This document shows, one piece after another, positions 45,095 through 53,557 of a stretch of DNA of 64,000 nucleotides. The first letter of the stretch is position 1. The number at the start of each line of letters is the position of its first letter. The stretch is from Haloarculaceae archaeon H-GB1-1 (GTDB taxonomy: Archaea; Halobacteriota; Halobacteria; Halobacteriales; Haloarculaceae), in NCBI GenBank assembly GCA_029688825.1, contig JARUKX010000004.1, positions 124,001 through 188,000 of the forward strand, in the 5' to 3' direction. A program made the translations under genes and the position numbers. The notes under the pieces are model-generated. The model searched no databases. It was given only the letters and a program-made list of their open reading frames with translations, and was not told the origin of the DNA.

Positions 45095-46306
45095 ATGCTC
45101 GACCTCGACGACGTACTCGCGGCGCGGGACCGCGTCGCGGAGACGTCCCGCCACACGCCGCTGGATTACTCGCACACCTTCTCCTCGATGACCGGTACCG
45201 ACGTCCATCTGAAGATGGAGACCTTCCAACGGACGGGGTCGTTCAAGATACGCGGCGCGACGAACCGCATCGCGACGCTCCCGGAGGCCGCCCGAGCGGC
45301 AGGGGTCGTGACCGCGAGTGCGGGCAATCACGCACAGGGCGTCGCGCTGGCAGCGACGCGAATGGGCGTCGACTCGAAGATCGTCATGCCCGAGCACGCC
45401 CCCGTCTCGAAGATCAGGGCGACCGAGAACTACGGTGCGACGGTCGTCCTCCACGGCACCGACTACGACGAGGCGTCCGAACGCGCCCACCAGATCGAAC
45501 GCGAGGAGGGCCGCACGTACGTCCACGCCTTCGACGACCCGATGGTCATGGCCGGGCAGGGAACCATCGGACTGGAGATACTCGAAGACCTCCCGGAAAT
45601 CGACACCGTGGTCACTGCCATCGGTGGCGGCGGTCTCATCAGCGGCATCGCGACGGCGATCAAGGCGAAGAAGCCCGAGACACGCGTCGTCGGCGTCCAG
45701 GCAGAGGGAGCAGCCAGCGCCGCCGAATCGCTCGCGAAGGGACAGGTCGTCGAGCGCGACGGCGTCGACACCATCGCCGACGGCATCGCCACGCGGAAGG
45801 TGGGCACGAAGACGTTCGAGGTCATCGAGGACCGCGTCGACGAGATCGTCACCGTCTCCGACTCGGACATCGCGGTCGCCCTGACGACGCTGCTCGAACG
45901 CGGAAAGACGCTCGTCGAGGGTGCCGGTGCCGTGCCGCTCGCCGCGCTGCTGTTCGAGGCGTTCGACTCCGAGGACGACGAGGTCGTCGTCCCGGTCCTC
46001 TCCGGCGGCAACATCGATCTCAACGTCCTGACGACCGTCATTCTCCGCGGGCTCGTCGAGTCCGGTCGCTACGTCAGGTTCCAGACGGTCCTGAAAGACC
46101 GCCCCGGTGCGCTGGAAGACCTCGTCGACGTCATCTCCGCACACAGGGCGAACATCAACGCCATCGAGCACACCCGAACCTCGCGGAACCTCGCGATGAA
46201 CGCAGCGGAGGTCGAGATCGACCTCGAAACCCGCGGCGCGGAACACGCCGAGGAATTGCTGAACGCGCTCAAAGCGAGCGGCTACGAGGTCGAAGTACTC
46301 GTCTAA
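45095..46306 (+). CDS. ilvA: Threonine ammonia-lyase (second copy)
   Basis: 403 aa. Closely similar in plan to 1080-2315: the PLP lysine in RTGSFKIRGATNR, SAGNHAQGVALAA, PEHAPVSKIRATENYGA, TAIGGGGLISGIA, and a C-terminal ACT domain (VLKDRPGALEDLVDVISAHR). ACT form, regulated. One of the pair probably supports isoleucine and the other serine/threonine catabolism, but sequence alone does not say which. Confidence 0.93.
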   Translation: MLDLDDVLAARDRVAETSRHTPLDYSHTFSSMTGTDVHLKMETFQRTGSFKIRGATNRIATLPEAARAAGVVTASAGNHAQGVALAATRMGVDSKIVMPEHAPVSKIRATENYGATVVLHGTDYDEASERAHQIEREEGRTYVHAFDDPMVMAGQGTIGLEILEDLPEIDTVVTAIGGGGLISGIATAIKAKKPETRVVGVQAEGAASAAESLAKGQVVERDGVDTIADGIATRKVGTKTFEVIEDRVDEIVTVSDSDIAVALTTLLERGKTLVEGAGAVPLAALLFEAFDSEDDEVVVPVLSGGNIDLNVLTTVILRGLVESGRYVRFQTVLKDRPGALEDLVDVISAHRANINAIEHTRTSRNLAMNAAEVEIDLETRGAEHAEELLNALKASGYEVEVLV

Positions 46307-46441
46307 TCCGGCCGCGCAGACCCTGAGACCACCACGCCGTCGGTCCGTTTCGGTGGCGTAACGGAATGTTTTTCCCACATATATCTAGATAAAATTTAAC
46401 TGTGTAAAGGCACTATTATACCGTGTGGGAGGTGACCACGA

Positions 46442-46519
46442 ATGAGCTTCGAAATTCCTGACATCGATTGGTTCGAATTCGGCCACGCAGCAATCGACTT
46501 CCTCGCGAACTGGTTCTAA
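46442..46519 (+). CDS. 25-aa amphipathic peptide with a strong ribosome site
   Basis: MSFEIPDIDWFEFGHAAIDF then five more residues ending NWF. It has an unusually strong Shine-Dalgarno ggaggtga at 46428-46435 and a 6-nt spacer, and an AT-rich promoter region (agataaaattt at 46387-46397) upstream, which is uncommon in GC-rich DNA. Acidic and aromatic residues alternate, giving a membrane-surface helix. Too short for standard gene callers. No homologue known to me. Confidence 0.6.
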   Translation: MSFEIPDIDWFEFGHAAIDFLANWF

Positions 46520-46733
46520 CGCCAGCTGGTGGGGGACGATGCACGTCACACAAAACTGACTCCATTACGTACCGTCGGGGTTGGGCGACGACGACCGACG
46601 TCCGGTGACGTCGTCGGTCGGCACTCCGACGAACCCAATCGCCCACTACTCTGTCGGCCCCATAGTTGACGGGGCCGTCAGCGACGCTCGTCTGACGTAG
46701 CTACATGTGGATGGACGCCGTGTAGTCAAGCGA

Positions 46734-47558
46734 ATGGACACGGAACTGTTCGTTCGCCTCGTCGGGGAGAACGTCGTCGTCCAGGGGTTCGTGGGGGGAC
46801 TCGTCATCGCCTTCATGAACCTCACGGGCGCACTGCTCGTTCTCGTGTGGCGAGACCCCTCCGAGCGGGCACTGGACTCGGCACTGGGGTTCGCCGCCGG
46901 CGTCATGCTCGCCGCGAGCTTTACGAGCCTCATCCTCCCAGGCATCGATGCCACCGGCGGCGACCCGCTACCCGTCCTGTTCGGCGTCGTCCTCGGTGCG
47001 CTCTTTCTGGACCAGGCCGACAGACTGGTCCCGCACGTTCACTACCTCTTTACCGGACAGAAGCGCCCGGACGCCGCCAGTCCAGCCGATTCGCTCCCCG
47101 TCGATACCGCACGACTGTCATCAGCTATCCTGTTCATCCTCGCCATCACGCTCCACAACATGCCCGAGGGGCTGGCCGTCGGCGTCGGGTTCGGGTCGGG
47201 ACAGCCCGAAACGGCGATTCCACTGATGCTCGCCATCGGGATTCAGAACATCCCCGAGGGGCTGGCCGTCTCCATCGCGGCGATCAACGCCGGACTCGAC
47301 AGGCGCTTCTACGCGGTTCTGACCGGTATTCGGTCGGGTCTCGTCGAGATACCGCTCGCAGTGTTCGGGGCGTGGGCCGTCTCCATCGCCGAACCGCTGC
47401 TTCCCTACGCGATGGGGTTCGCCGCCGGGGCGATGTTGTTCGTGATCAGCGACGAGATCGTCCCGGAGACCCACACTCGCGGCCACGAACGCGTTGCGAC
47501 CCTCGGAACGATGGCCGGCGTCGTCGTCATGCTCTATCTCGACGTCAGCCTCGGCTAG
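46734..47558 (+). CDS. ZIP-family divalent metal transporter
   Basis: 274 aa, seven to eight membrane helices. Seen: metal-site motifs LHNMPEGLAVGVGFGSG and IQNIPEGLAVSIAAI, the two transmembrane-4/5 signatures with H-N-x-P-E-G and N-x-P-E-G, and a His-poor loop (SARTG-type PVDTARLSSA). Imports Zn or Fe in most of the family. Start at 46734 (MDTELFVRL). Confidence 0.92.
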   Translation: MDTELFVRLVGENVVVQGFVGGLVIAFMNLTGALLVLVWRDPSERALDSALGFAAGVMLAASFTSLILPGIDATGGDPLPVLFGVVLGALFLDQADRLVPHVHYLFTGQKRPDAASPADSLPVDTARLSSAILFILAITLHNMPEGLAVGVGFGSGQPETAIPLMLAIGIQNIPEGLAVSIAAINAGLDRRFYAVLTGIRSGLVEIPLAVFGAWAVSIAEPLLPYAMGFAAGAMLFVISDEIVPETHTRGHERVATLGTMAGVVVMLYLDVSLG

Positions 47559-47630
47559 TTTGCCAACGTGTCCCTTGGGACGGTGGTCATCCCACTGCTT
47601 TAGTGACCTCCTCCGAAAGATGCGTACACA

Positions 47631-47801
47631 ATGGGATTCGGAAGCTACGATGAGTCCGAGCAGAAGGACGCGAACGCGAGTGACCTCGGGGAAGACGAAG
47701 CAGTCAACGTCCACGAGAACGATCACCATGGAGAGGTCAACTTCGAAGCCGACGCGGACCAGGACGAACTGCTCGACAAGCTCGAGCAGATGAAGGACTG
47801 A
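47631..47801 (+). CDS. DUF5786 family small protein
   Basis: 56 aa, strongly acidic: MGFGSYDESEQKDANAS, EAVNVHENDHHGEVNFE, and a C-terminal helix DELLDKLEQMKD. I recognise the haloarchaeal DUF5786 pattern (MGFGSYDESEQ start, VHENDHxGEV block). Function unknown; abundance in halophiles suggests a general cytosolic role. Confidence 0.82.
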   Translation: MGFGSYDESEQKDANASDLGEDEAVNVHENDHHGEVNFEADADQDELLDKLEQMKD

Positions 47802-47891
47802 CTCGACCAGCTACTGCCGGCAGGGAAGAGCCGGCTATCGACGCGTGCACCCGGTGAACACTGTTCTTCGCTATTGTCGACTCACCAGCAG

Positions 47892-48188
47892 CTAGTACGG
47901 CCAGTTCGGGTCGCGCTGCGCTCGTTTCGGCGGATCCTGGGTCTCGTCGACGAGCGTCGCGTGGCAGGCGCCGTGCTCCTCGAAGTTCTCTCGCGCCTGC
48001 CGGAGCGAGACCTCGTTGGCGTCGCTGACCAGGTCCGTATCGCCGAACTGTCTCGGGTCGTCGCGCCAGTGACAGATCGGGCAGACCTCCTCCGAGCCCG
48101 GATGACCGCGCGGGAGCGTCCGGTACCCACAGCACGGGCAGTAGCCCAGTTCTCGGGAGGCGGGGTTGCCGGGTGAGTCAGTCGCCAT
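47892..48188 (-). CDS. Cysteine-rich CPCC zinc protein
   Basis: 98 aa. Starts MATDSPGNPASRELGYCPCC, then CPCCGYRTL, GSEEVCPICHWRDDPRQFGD and SLRQARENFEEHGAC. Two Cys pairs in the CPCC-type zinc domain. An Arg-rich extension upstream of the ATG at 48188 is not part of the family. Role unknown. Confidence 0.82.
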   Translation of the reverse strand: MATDSPGNPASRELGYCPCCGYRTLPRGHPGSEEVCPICHWRDDPRQFGDTDLVSDANEVSLRQARENFEEHGACHATLVDETQDPPKRAQRDPNWPY

Positions 48189-48264
48189 GCACCCAACTAT
48201 GGTATACACTACCAAATTTCTACTGGTGACAATAAGTCAACTGTTACGCGGGGGCAGATAACGC

Positions 48265-48543
48265 CTACTCGGCGTTCTCGACCTTCTCGGCGTATCGTTC
48301 GAGTTCGCTCGCGAGTTCCCTGGCCTCCGCCGCCGAGAGCGTGACCTTGTCGGCGTGGGCCTCCACTTCCGAGAGTTCGACGTTGTCCAGCTCCAGTTGC
48401 AGTTCGACGTGGTCGGGGTCCTTTCGAGGCGCTGTGACGTTCAACACGGCGTAGGCCTCCTCCTCGAAGCCGTGGCCCTCGACGGTGCCGTCGAGCATAT
48501 CGAACGTCGTGTACGCGTTCACGCGGAGAATACGGTCGACCAT
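48265..48543 (-). CDS. DUF6360 family haloarchaeal protein
   Basis: 92 aa from 48543: VDRILRVNAYTTFDMLDGTV, then AVLNVTAPRKDPDHVELQLE, and a C-terminal helix with EARELASELERYAEKV. Compact soluble protein. Function unknown. Confidence 0.8.
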   Translation of the reverse strand: MVDRILRVNAYTTFDMLDGTVEGHGFEEEAYAVLNVTAPRKDPDHVELQLELDNVELSEVEAHADKVTLSAAEARELASELERYAEKVENAE

Positions 48544-48676
48544 GACGCGAATTGCGCCCGGTCGCACTTAAGGAGTCGAGAAAGCGGCTCGCCCGGCCAT
48601 CGCACACCACGCACCGAGTCACCCATTCACCGGGACGTGCCCGGCGACGGACTTCGATGGCGGGCGTGGAGTGCGA

Positions 48677-50452
48677 TCAGTCGTCCGAGGGGAGCGGCTG
48701 GCCGGCCCCGTCGGTCGGCGCGGGCGAGTCCTCCATCGAATCGTCCTCGACGTACGGGTACCACGTCATCTTCGTGTTGTGCATGTACGGGTCCTCGTAG
48801 TCGGTCTCCTCGGGTTCGATGAGGTCCGCGAGCGTCTCCTCGTCGCGAGCCTCGACGAACTCGCGGAAGCTCTCGCCGTCCTCGCGTTCGGCCTCGTAGT
48901 TGGCGACGAGGTTGCCGATAGCGCCCGGCACTTCGTCGGCGGGAACGCGCATCTCGACCCAGTCCACGAAGCGCGGGTTCTCGCCGAGCCCACCGCCCAG
49001 ACCGATGTCCAGCGCCTCGACCGGTTCGCCGTCCTTGCGTGTCTTCATGCCGCGCAGGGAGATGTCGGCGATCTGCGGCTGGGCACAGGAGGCCGTACAG
49101 CCCGAGAGGTGGATGTGGAAGTCCTCGACGTCGTCGGGCAGGTCGACGTTCTCCTTCAGCCAGCGCGCGTAGCGGACCTGGCGGTTCTTGGTCTCGACGA
49201 TGGAGAGCGAACAGTACTCGGTGCCCGTGCAGGCGATGGAGCCACGCATGAACGGGTTCGGGTCCGGCGAGTAGTCCTCGAGAAGCGGCTCGTCGAGGAA
49301 CGCGTCGAGGTTCTCCTCCGGAACGTCCGTGACGATGATGTTCTGGCGCTGGGTCAGGCGGACTTCGCCCGAGCCGTACTCGTCGGCGAGGTCGGCCAGT
49401 TCCAGCGTGTCGTCGGCACCCATCCGGCCGACGAGGACGTTCAGCCCGACGTAGTAGTTGCCGTCGGGCTGTTCGTGGACGCCGACGTGGTCGCCGTGAC
49501 CGTTGCCGTCACCGGCGTTGTAGCTGTACGCTTCGCGCAGGTCCTCGCCAGCAGTTTCGAGCTCGAAGTCGACGTAGTCGTCCTGCAGGACCTGCCGGAA
49601 CTTCTCCGGCCCCCACTCGTCCATCAGGAACTTGATGCGGGCGTTGAATCGGTCCTCGCGGTCGCCGTTATCTCGGAACAGCGCCGAACACGCACCGGCG
49701 ACATCCGCGGCGTTCTCGGGACGGACGAAGACGTCGATGTCACGTGCGAATCGGGGTTCCTTGCGGGCGAGTCCGCCGCCGACGCGGACGTTGAAGCCCT
49801 CGACCTCCTCGCCGTCGATCTCCTTGACGGCAGGTTCGAGCGACAGGTCGTTGATGTCGCCCTGCCCACAGCCCTGGTCACAGCCGGCGACGGCGACCTT
49901 CCACTTCCGGGGGAGGTTCACGTGGTCGTCGTCGCCCTTGAACGTCTCGTGGAGGTCCTTCGCGACCGGCCAGGCGTCGACGTGTTCGTGCTTGTCCTTG
50001 CCGGCGACGGGACAGCCGACGATGTTCCGCCAGGAGTCACCGCATGCCTGCTGCGTAGAGAGACCGTGAGATTCGAGCTTCTCGAAGATTTCCGGGATGT
50101 CCTCCAGCTTGATCCAGTGAAGCTGGACGGACTGACGAGTCGTCCAGTCACACACCGCCTCGCCGAACTCGGGGTTCGCGGCGGGACCGGTCGCGTACTC
50201 CTTCGCAACCTCGCCGATGACCCGGAGTTGCCCCGGCTCGATGACGCCGTTCGGCGTCCCGATGCGCATCATGAAGTAGCTCTCCTGCCCCGAGCGCTGG
50301 TGGTACAGGCCCCACCACTTGAAGCGCTCGAACCACTCGTCGTGTTCGTCCTCCGGAATCGAATCCCAGCCCTCCTCGGCGAACCGCATGAGGTGTTCAC
50401 GGATCTCGTTTCCGTACACCTCGTCTTTCCACTTCTCGACTTTCGTGACCAT
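48677..50452 (-). CDS. Siroheme sulfite/nitrite reductase (ferredoxin-dependent)
   Basis: 591 aa, six-electron reductase using reduced ferredoxin. Seen: RQSVQLHWIKLEDIPEIFE, the N-terminal half ending GCDQGCGQGDINDLSLEP, and the siroheme/[4Fe-4S] ligands C-x5-C (ACTGTEYCSLS) and C-x3-C (GCTASCAQPQ). Starts VTKVEKWKDEVYGNEIRE at 50452; a Met three codons upstream is an alternative. No nitrate reductase, nitrate transporter or sulfate-activation gene is next to it, so nitrite or sulfite use cannot be told apart. Confidence 0.9.
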   Translation of the reverse strand: MVTKVEKWKDEVYGNEIREHLMRFAEEGWDSIPEDEHDEWFERFKWWGLYHQRSGQESYFMMRIGTPNGVIEPGQLRVIGEVAKEYATGPAANPEFGEAVCDWTTRQSVQLHWIKLEDIPEIFEKLESHGLSTQQACGDSWRNIVGCPVAGKDKHEHVDAWPVAKDLHETFKGDDDHVNLPRKWKVAVAGCDQGCGQGDINDLSLEPAVKEIDGEEVEGFNVRVGGGLARKEPRFARDIDVFVRPENAADVAGACSALFRDNGDREDRFNARIKFLMDEWGPEKFRQVLQDDYVDFELETAGEDLREAYSYNAGDGNGHGDHVGVHEQPDGNYYVGLNVLVGRMGADDTLELADLADEYGSGEVRLTQRQNIIVTDVPEENLDAFLDEPLLEDYSPDPNPFMRGSIACTGTEYCSLSIVETKNRQVRYARWLKENVDLPDDVEDFHIHLSGCTASCAQPQIADISLRGMKTRKDGEPVEALDIGLGGGLGENPRFVDWVEMRVPADEVPGAIGNLVANYEAEREDGESFREFVEARDEETLADLIEPEETDYEDPYMHNTKMTWYPYVEDDSMEDSPAPTDGAGQPLPSDD

Positions 50453-50541
50453 CGTATACACGGGTTAGTTCCCCCAATATTTACCCTCAGTTTTAACGTC
50501 AAACCTCCCCTCGTCTAGGGAGAATAGGAATATGTTGCCGA

Positions 50542-50880
50542 CTATTCGGGTCGAGCGAGCCGTGTGCGTTGTCGCGGGACGTGGACGCTCGTGAAGTCGA
50601 CGGGATAGAACTCCCCGTCGGCCGGGTCGACGACGCGACCGACCGTCAGCCAATCGGTCACACCCTCCGTCCCGCAGACGATACATCGGCCAGCGATGCG
50701 TGCATCGATGACCGGTGGTTCGACGCCCACCTCGACGAATCCCTCGGCGAGGAAGTCCGCCAGTTCGCAGTCACAGAAGTCGTGTCGGGCGAGCAACCAC
50801 AGGTCGCTGACGTTGACCTCGCGGCTCTCGTTGACGCTTATCCACGCCCCGTCGTCTAACTGATGAATCGACGTGGTCAT
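50542..50880 (-). CDS. Hypothetical zinc-binding protein
   Basis: 112 aa from 50880. Starts TTSIHQLDDGAWISVNESRE, then DLWLLARHDFCDCELADFLA and GRCIVCGTEGVTDW, i.e. a CxC and a CxxC pair, likely one zinc site. No membrane segment. I do not recognise the family; function unknown. Confidence 0.6.
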   Translation of the reverse strand: MTTSIHQLDDGAWISVNESREVNVSDLWLLARHDFCDCELADFLAEGFVEVGVEPPVIDARIAGRCIVCGTEGVTDWLTVGRVVDPADGEFYPVDFTSVHVPRQRTRLARPE

Positions 50881-51233
50881 CGTCGCCGCTAGGCAACGCC
50901 GACACCTCAGTTCGTCGCCGCCCGCAACACTCGCCGCCACGCCCGTCAGCAAACCGGCCGCTCTTACCGCCGAAGTTCGCCTGCATGCACGAGTTGCGCC
51001 CCGTTACGGACGTCATACCGGGCAGTAGAACCTCGAATTCGACGGTGAGACAGCTCCAAATACGCGTCCGAGATATCCCACAGAAATTACCGGTATGCGG
51101 GAGTTATGGTAGGGATTACAGGTGAACGCGCCCTTATACTAATGGCTTTCATAGGGTGTGACGACGACAGCAGACGGTGGCACGACGGTCCGAGCCGGCC
51201 GTGAAGTCGCCATTTCGAGGAGGAATTCGACAG
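50881..51233. other. 353-bp intergenic region
   Basis: Lies upstream of the divergent 112-aa gene and of the 46-aa gene. It has a TATA-like cttatact near 51133-51140 and a candidate ribosome site ggagga just before 51234. No open frame in it is convincing (a 44-codon frame at 50994 has neither a good ribosome site nor haloarchaeal composition). Confidence 0.45.
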
Positions 51234-51374
51234 ATGTCAAACGCCAAAGCACAAGCCGAGCAGGAAGAGCCAGACGCCGACCACCTCGACGACGTAGAGG
51301 ACGGGTGCGGCTGCACGGAGATCTGGGAGCACCTCTCCGAGCGCCGCAAGCAGCGCGAAGGCGAGTCCGAGTAG
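51234..51374 (+). CDS. 46-aa acidic protein with a CGC motif
   Basis: MSNAKAQAEQEEPDADHLDD then a DGCGCTEIWEHLSERRKQ segment and an acidic tail. Preceded at 9 nt by ggagga. Highly charged, helical. Probably a haloarchaeal microprotein; function unknown. Confidence 0.6.
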   Translation: MSNAKAQAEQEEPDADHLDDVEDGCGCTEIWEHLSERRKQREGESE

Positions 51375-51438
51375 CGTCAGGTGATCCGGCCCGCGGTGTA
51401 CAGGACGCTTTTAGTCCGGGACCACTAATGATCGTGCA

Positions 51439-52107
51439 ATGAGTGAGGGGCCACAGCGCCCGTCGACTGACCGTGAGTCGCCAGTCGGACAGCCGGTAAT
51501 CCGCGGCGACCCGTCCCTGACGGGCCAACGCGCGGACGAAGCCGTCCAGTTCGACCCAGACGACCCGGACAGTCTCGAACGAGCCGCTTCGACCGTCCGA
51601 AAGTTCTCAGAGAACACCGCCGGTGCTGAGGACAACGTCTTCATGCTGCGCGGCGCGGCGGCGTGTGCGGCGCTCGTCCGCGGCGAGGGGTCGTACAAGG
51701 CCGCCGCCGAGCGCGCTGGCGGTGATGCAACCGTCGCGTTCATCCGGAAGTGGTCCCGTGTCCACGACCTCCCGCAGGCGATTCGACGACACGTCGCCAA
51801 GGGGGAGATCGCTCCGACTGCCGCGAAGCACATCGCACGCGTCACCGGAACCGCCCGACTGCAACTGGCCTGGGCCGTCCTCGATCACGACCTGACCGTC
51901 CGACAGGTCCGCACCGTCGCCAGCGCCGTCAACGGTGGGCGCGACATCGAGGACGCGCTCGACGTACAGGGAATCACCCTCGGCGAGATACACGTCGCCT
52001 TGCCGCCAAAGATCTACTGCAAGCTCAGAGAGCGCGCGTCGATGGACGACGAGGACCCCGGAGCGCTCGTCGCCGAGGCCCTCGACTCGACGCTCGGGAG
52101 CCACTAA
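51439..52107 (+). CDS. DUF7119-like protein with ParB-type HTH
   Basis: 222 aa. A disordered N-terminal ~50 residues, then LRGAAACAALVRGEGSYKAA, FIRKWSRVHDLPQAIRRHVA and KGEIAPTAAKHIARVTGTAR, i.e. a helix-turn-helix region resembling ParB/KorB. A C-terminal LPPKIYCKLRERASMDDEDP. DNA-binding regulator or segregation-like protein; exact role unknown. It ends 40 bases before tRNA-Lys. Confidence 0.82.
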   Translation: MSEGPQRPSTDRESPVGQPVIRGDPSLTGQRADEAVQFDPDDPDSLERAASTVRKFSENTAGAEDNVFMLRGAAACAALVRGEGSYKAAAERAGGDATVAFIRKWSRVHDLPQAIRRHVAKGEIAPTAAKHIARVTGTARLQLAWAVLDHDLTVRQVRTVASAVNGGRDIEDALDVQGITLGEIHVALPPKIYCKLRERASMDDEDPGALVAEALDSTLGSH

Positions 52108-52147
52108 TCGTAAGTACTTAATCGCCGTCCCCCAGATACGAAGACGA

Positions 52148-52221
52148 GGGCCGGTAGCTCAGTCAGGCAGAGCGTCTGGCTTTTAACCAGATGGTCAAGG
52201 GTTCAACTCCCTTCCGGCCCG
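52148..52221 (+). tRNA. tRNA-Lys (UUU)
   Basis: Full cloverleaf: acceptor gggccgg/ccggccc, D stem gctc/gagc, anticodon stem tctgg/ccaga with loop cttttaa (anticodon TTT), variable tggtc, T stem aaggg/ccctt around ttcaact, discriminator G. No encoded CCA. Charged by the class I lysyl-tRNA synthetase at 55392-57032. Confidence 0.97.
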
Positions 52222-52334
52222 TGCAACGAGACGGGGAGCTGTGCGATCCGTCGAGTGAACCGGCCGAAGGGGTTGAACTACGCGAGACGAACGCAGTGAG
52301 TCTCGCAGTCGAGTTCAACTCCCGTCCGGCCCGT
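52202..52334 (+). repeat. Duplicated tRNA-Lys 3' end (att-like)
   Basis: The tRNA 3' segment ttcaactcccttccggcccg plus one base, at 52202-52222, recurs at 52314-52334 with one mismatch (20 of 21). This is the pattern left by site-specific integration at a tRNA 3' end. Only 91 bp separate the copies and no integrase is present, so this would be a remnant or a small non-autonomous insertion. The spacer also contains a hairpin (gcgagac/gtctcgc at 52282-52306). Confidence 0.7.
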
Positions 52335-52427
52335 ATTTTGCGGCGAGCGCACCCCTCTGAAGCCGATGAGTCAGACGGTCATCCGGAGACCGGTCCATTT
52401 ACGACGCGGAGCACCGAGAGTGGAGAT

Positions 52428-52628
52428 ATGAACGGCGTATTCGACTTCGAAGACACGCTCGAACCCATCGGTATCGTGGTGGGTGTCCTGGTGGTGCTCG
52501 TCGGCGTCGCCATCATCGTGGGGATGCCCTGGCAGATTAAACCCGCAGCGTCGGCCGGACTCCAGGTCGTCGGTGCACTGGGACTGATCGGCGTCGGTGC
52601 GGCGCTGGCGTGGCTGAGCAAGCAGTAG
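52428..52628 (+). CDS. Small two-helix membrane protein
   Basis: 66 aa: NGVFDFEDTLEPIGIVVGVL, then two membrane helices (about residues 13-33 and 42-62) separated by PWQIKPAASAG. Starts at 52428 with an upstream gtggagatatg context. A haloarchaeal type of small membrane protein; function unknown. Confidence 0.68.
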   Translation: MNGVFDFEDTLEPIGIVVGVLVVLVGVAIIVGMPWQIKPAASAGLQVVGALGLIGVGAALAWLSKQ

Positions 52629-52651
52629 AACAGCGGAGAGGGTTTTCGACG

Positions 52652-53500
52652 TTATCCTCGCGTCGGGAGGTACGCCGTCATGAGCAGGAGCGTCGCCGCG
52701 ACACCGCTGAGGATGACGATGCCCCAGAGCCCGTTCGTGCGTTCGTGATAGGAGTCGATGGTCGCGAGTTGTTGCTGATAGTCATCGTAGTACTCGTTGG
52801 TCGAGAGGATCTGGACGGACTCCGTGTCGGGGAAGTTGACGAGGTACGTCTGGTCGCCGAGCGTGACGTTGCCGCCCTGTGAGAGGTCGGCGGTGTTGGT
52901 CTTCGTCCCCGTCCATGTGAGCGTCACTTCGGACGCGGTGATGGCGGAGATCGTCGTCTCGTTGCCCTCGTACTGGTAGGTGTCGCCGGCGGCGTAGGTC
53001 TGGGTCTCGGGCTCGCCGAGATACGCCGAGACGGCGAGCAGGGTCTCGTCGTCGGTGAAATAGACGTACTCGGTCCCGTTGAGGGTCACCGTCTCGTTCT
53101 GCACCCGCGTGTCGGTCTGAAGAATTTGGGTGAGGTTCCGGGTCTCTCGGAGGACGAACTCGGACTGGTTCGGGCGGGTGAGGACCTGGTACGTGGTGTT
53201 GTCCCGCGTGACGGTCGAGCCGTTTTCGAGCGTCGCGGTGAATTTCGCTGAGTCGTTCACCCAGGCTACCGTGCCGACCGTAGTCGTCGTCGCAGCGCTT
53301 CCGTGGCCGCCGCCGGACGTCTCGGTCGAAACCTCGGAGACGGTGTAGGTCTGGCCCTCGACCGTGAACGAGTTGTTCGCCGCGTAGGCCTCCTTGTCGA
53401 ACGTGACGTGTGGCTGGGGTGCGGTCACGAGGACGCCGTACGCCCCCGCGCCGACGAGGACGAAGAACACGAGGTATATCGCCGCGGCTCGTCGTTGCAT
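52652..53500 (-). CDS. Membrane-anchored exported protein, two membrane segments
   Basis: 282 aa from 53500. N-terminal anchor (about residues 5-26, QRRAAAIYLVFFVLVGAGAY), a Ser/Thr/Gly/Asn-rich extracellular domain with a repetitive TYTVSEV / TYQVLTRP / TEYVYFTDD pattern, and a C-terminal membrane helix near 255-275. Immunoglobulin- or beta-rich domain likely. Unknown. Lies just downstream of the S2P gene on the same strand. Confidence 0.7.
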   Translation of the reverse strand: MQRRAAAIYLVFFVLVGAGAYGVLVTAPQPHVTFDKEAYAANNSFTVEGQTYTVSEVSTETSGGGHGSAATTTTVGTVAWVNDSAKFTATLENGSTVTRDNTTYQVLTRPNQSEFVLRETRNLTQILQTDTRVQNETVTLNGTEYVYFTDDETLLAVSAYLGEPETQTYAAGDTYQYEGNETTISAITASEVTLTWTGTKTNTADLSQGGNVTLGDQTYLVNFPDTESVQILSTNEYYDDYQQQLATIDSYHERTNGLWGIVILSGVAATLLLMTAYLPTRG

Positions 53501-53557
53501 AGGTAGAGCGTTGACTGGCCGGCGTATAACGGTTACCAATTCTCTCCGGGCCGAGGG

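Noticed and set aside
50994-51128. A 44-codon plus-strand frame starting MHELRPVTD
   Set aside because: No Shine-Dalgarno, atypical composition and no repeat support.
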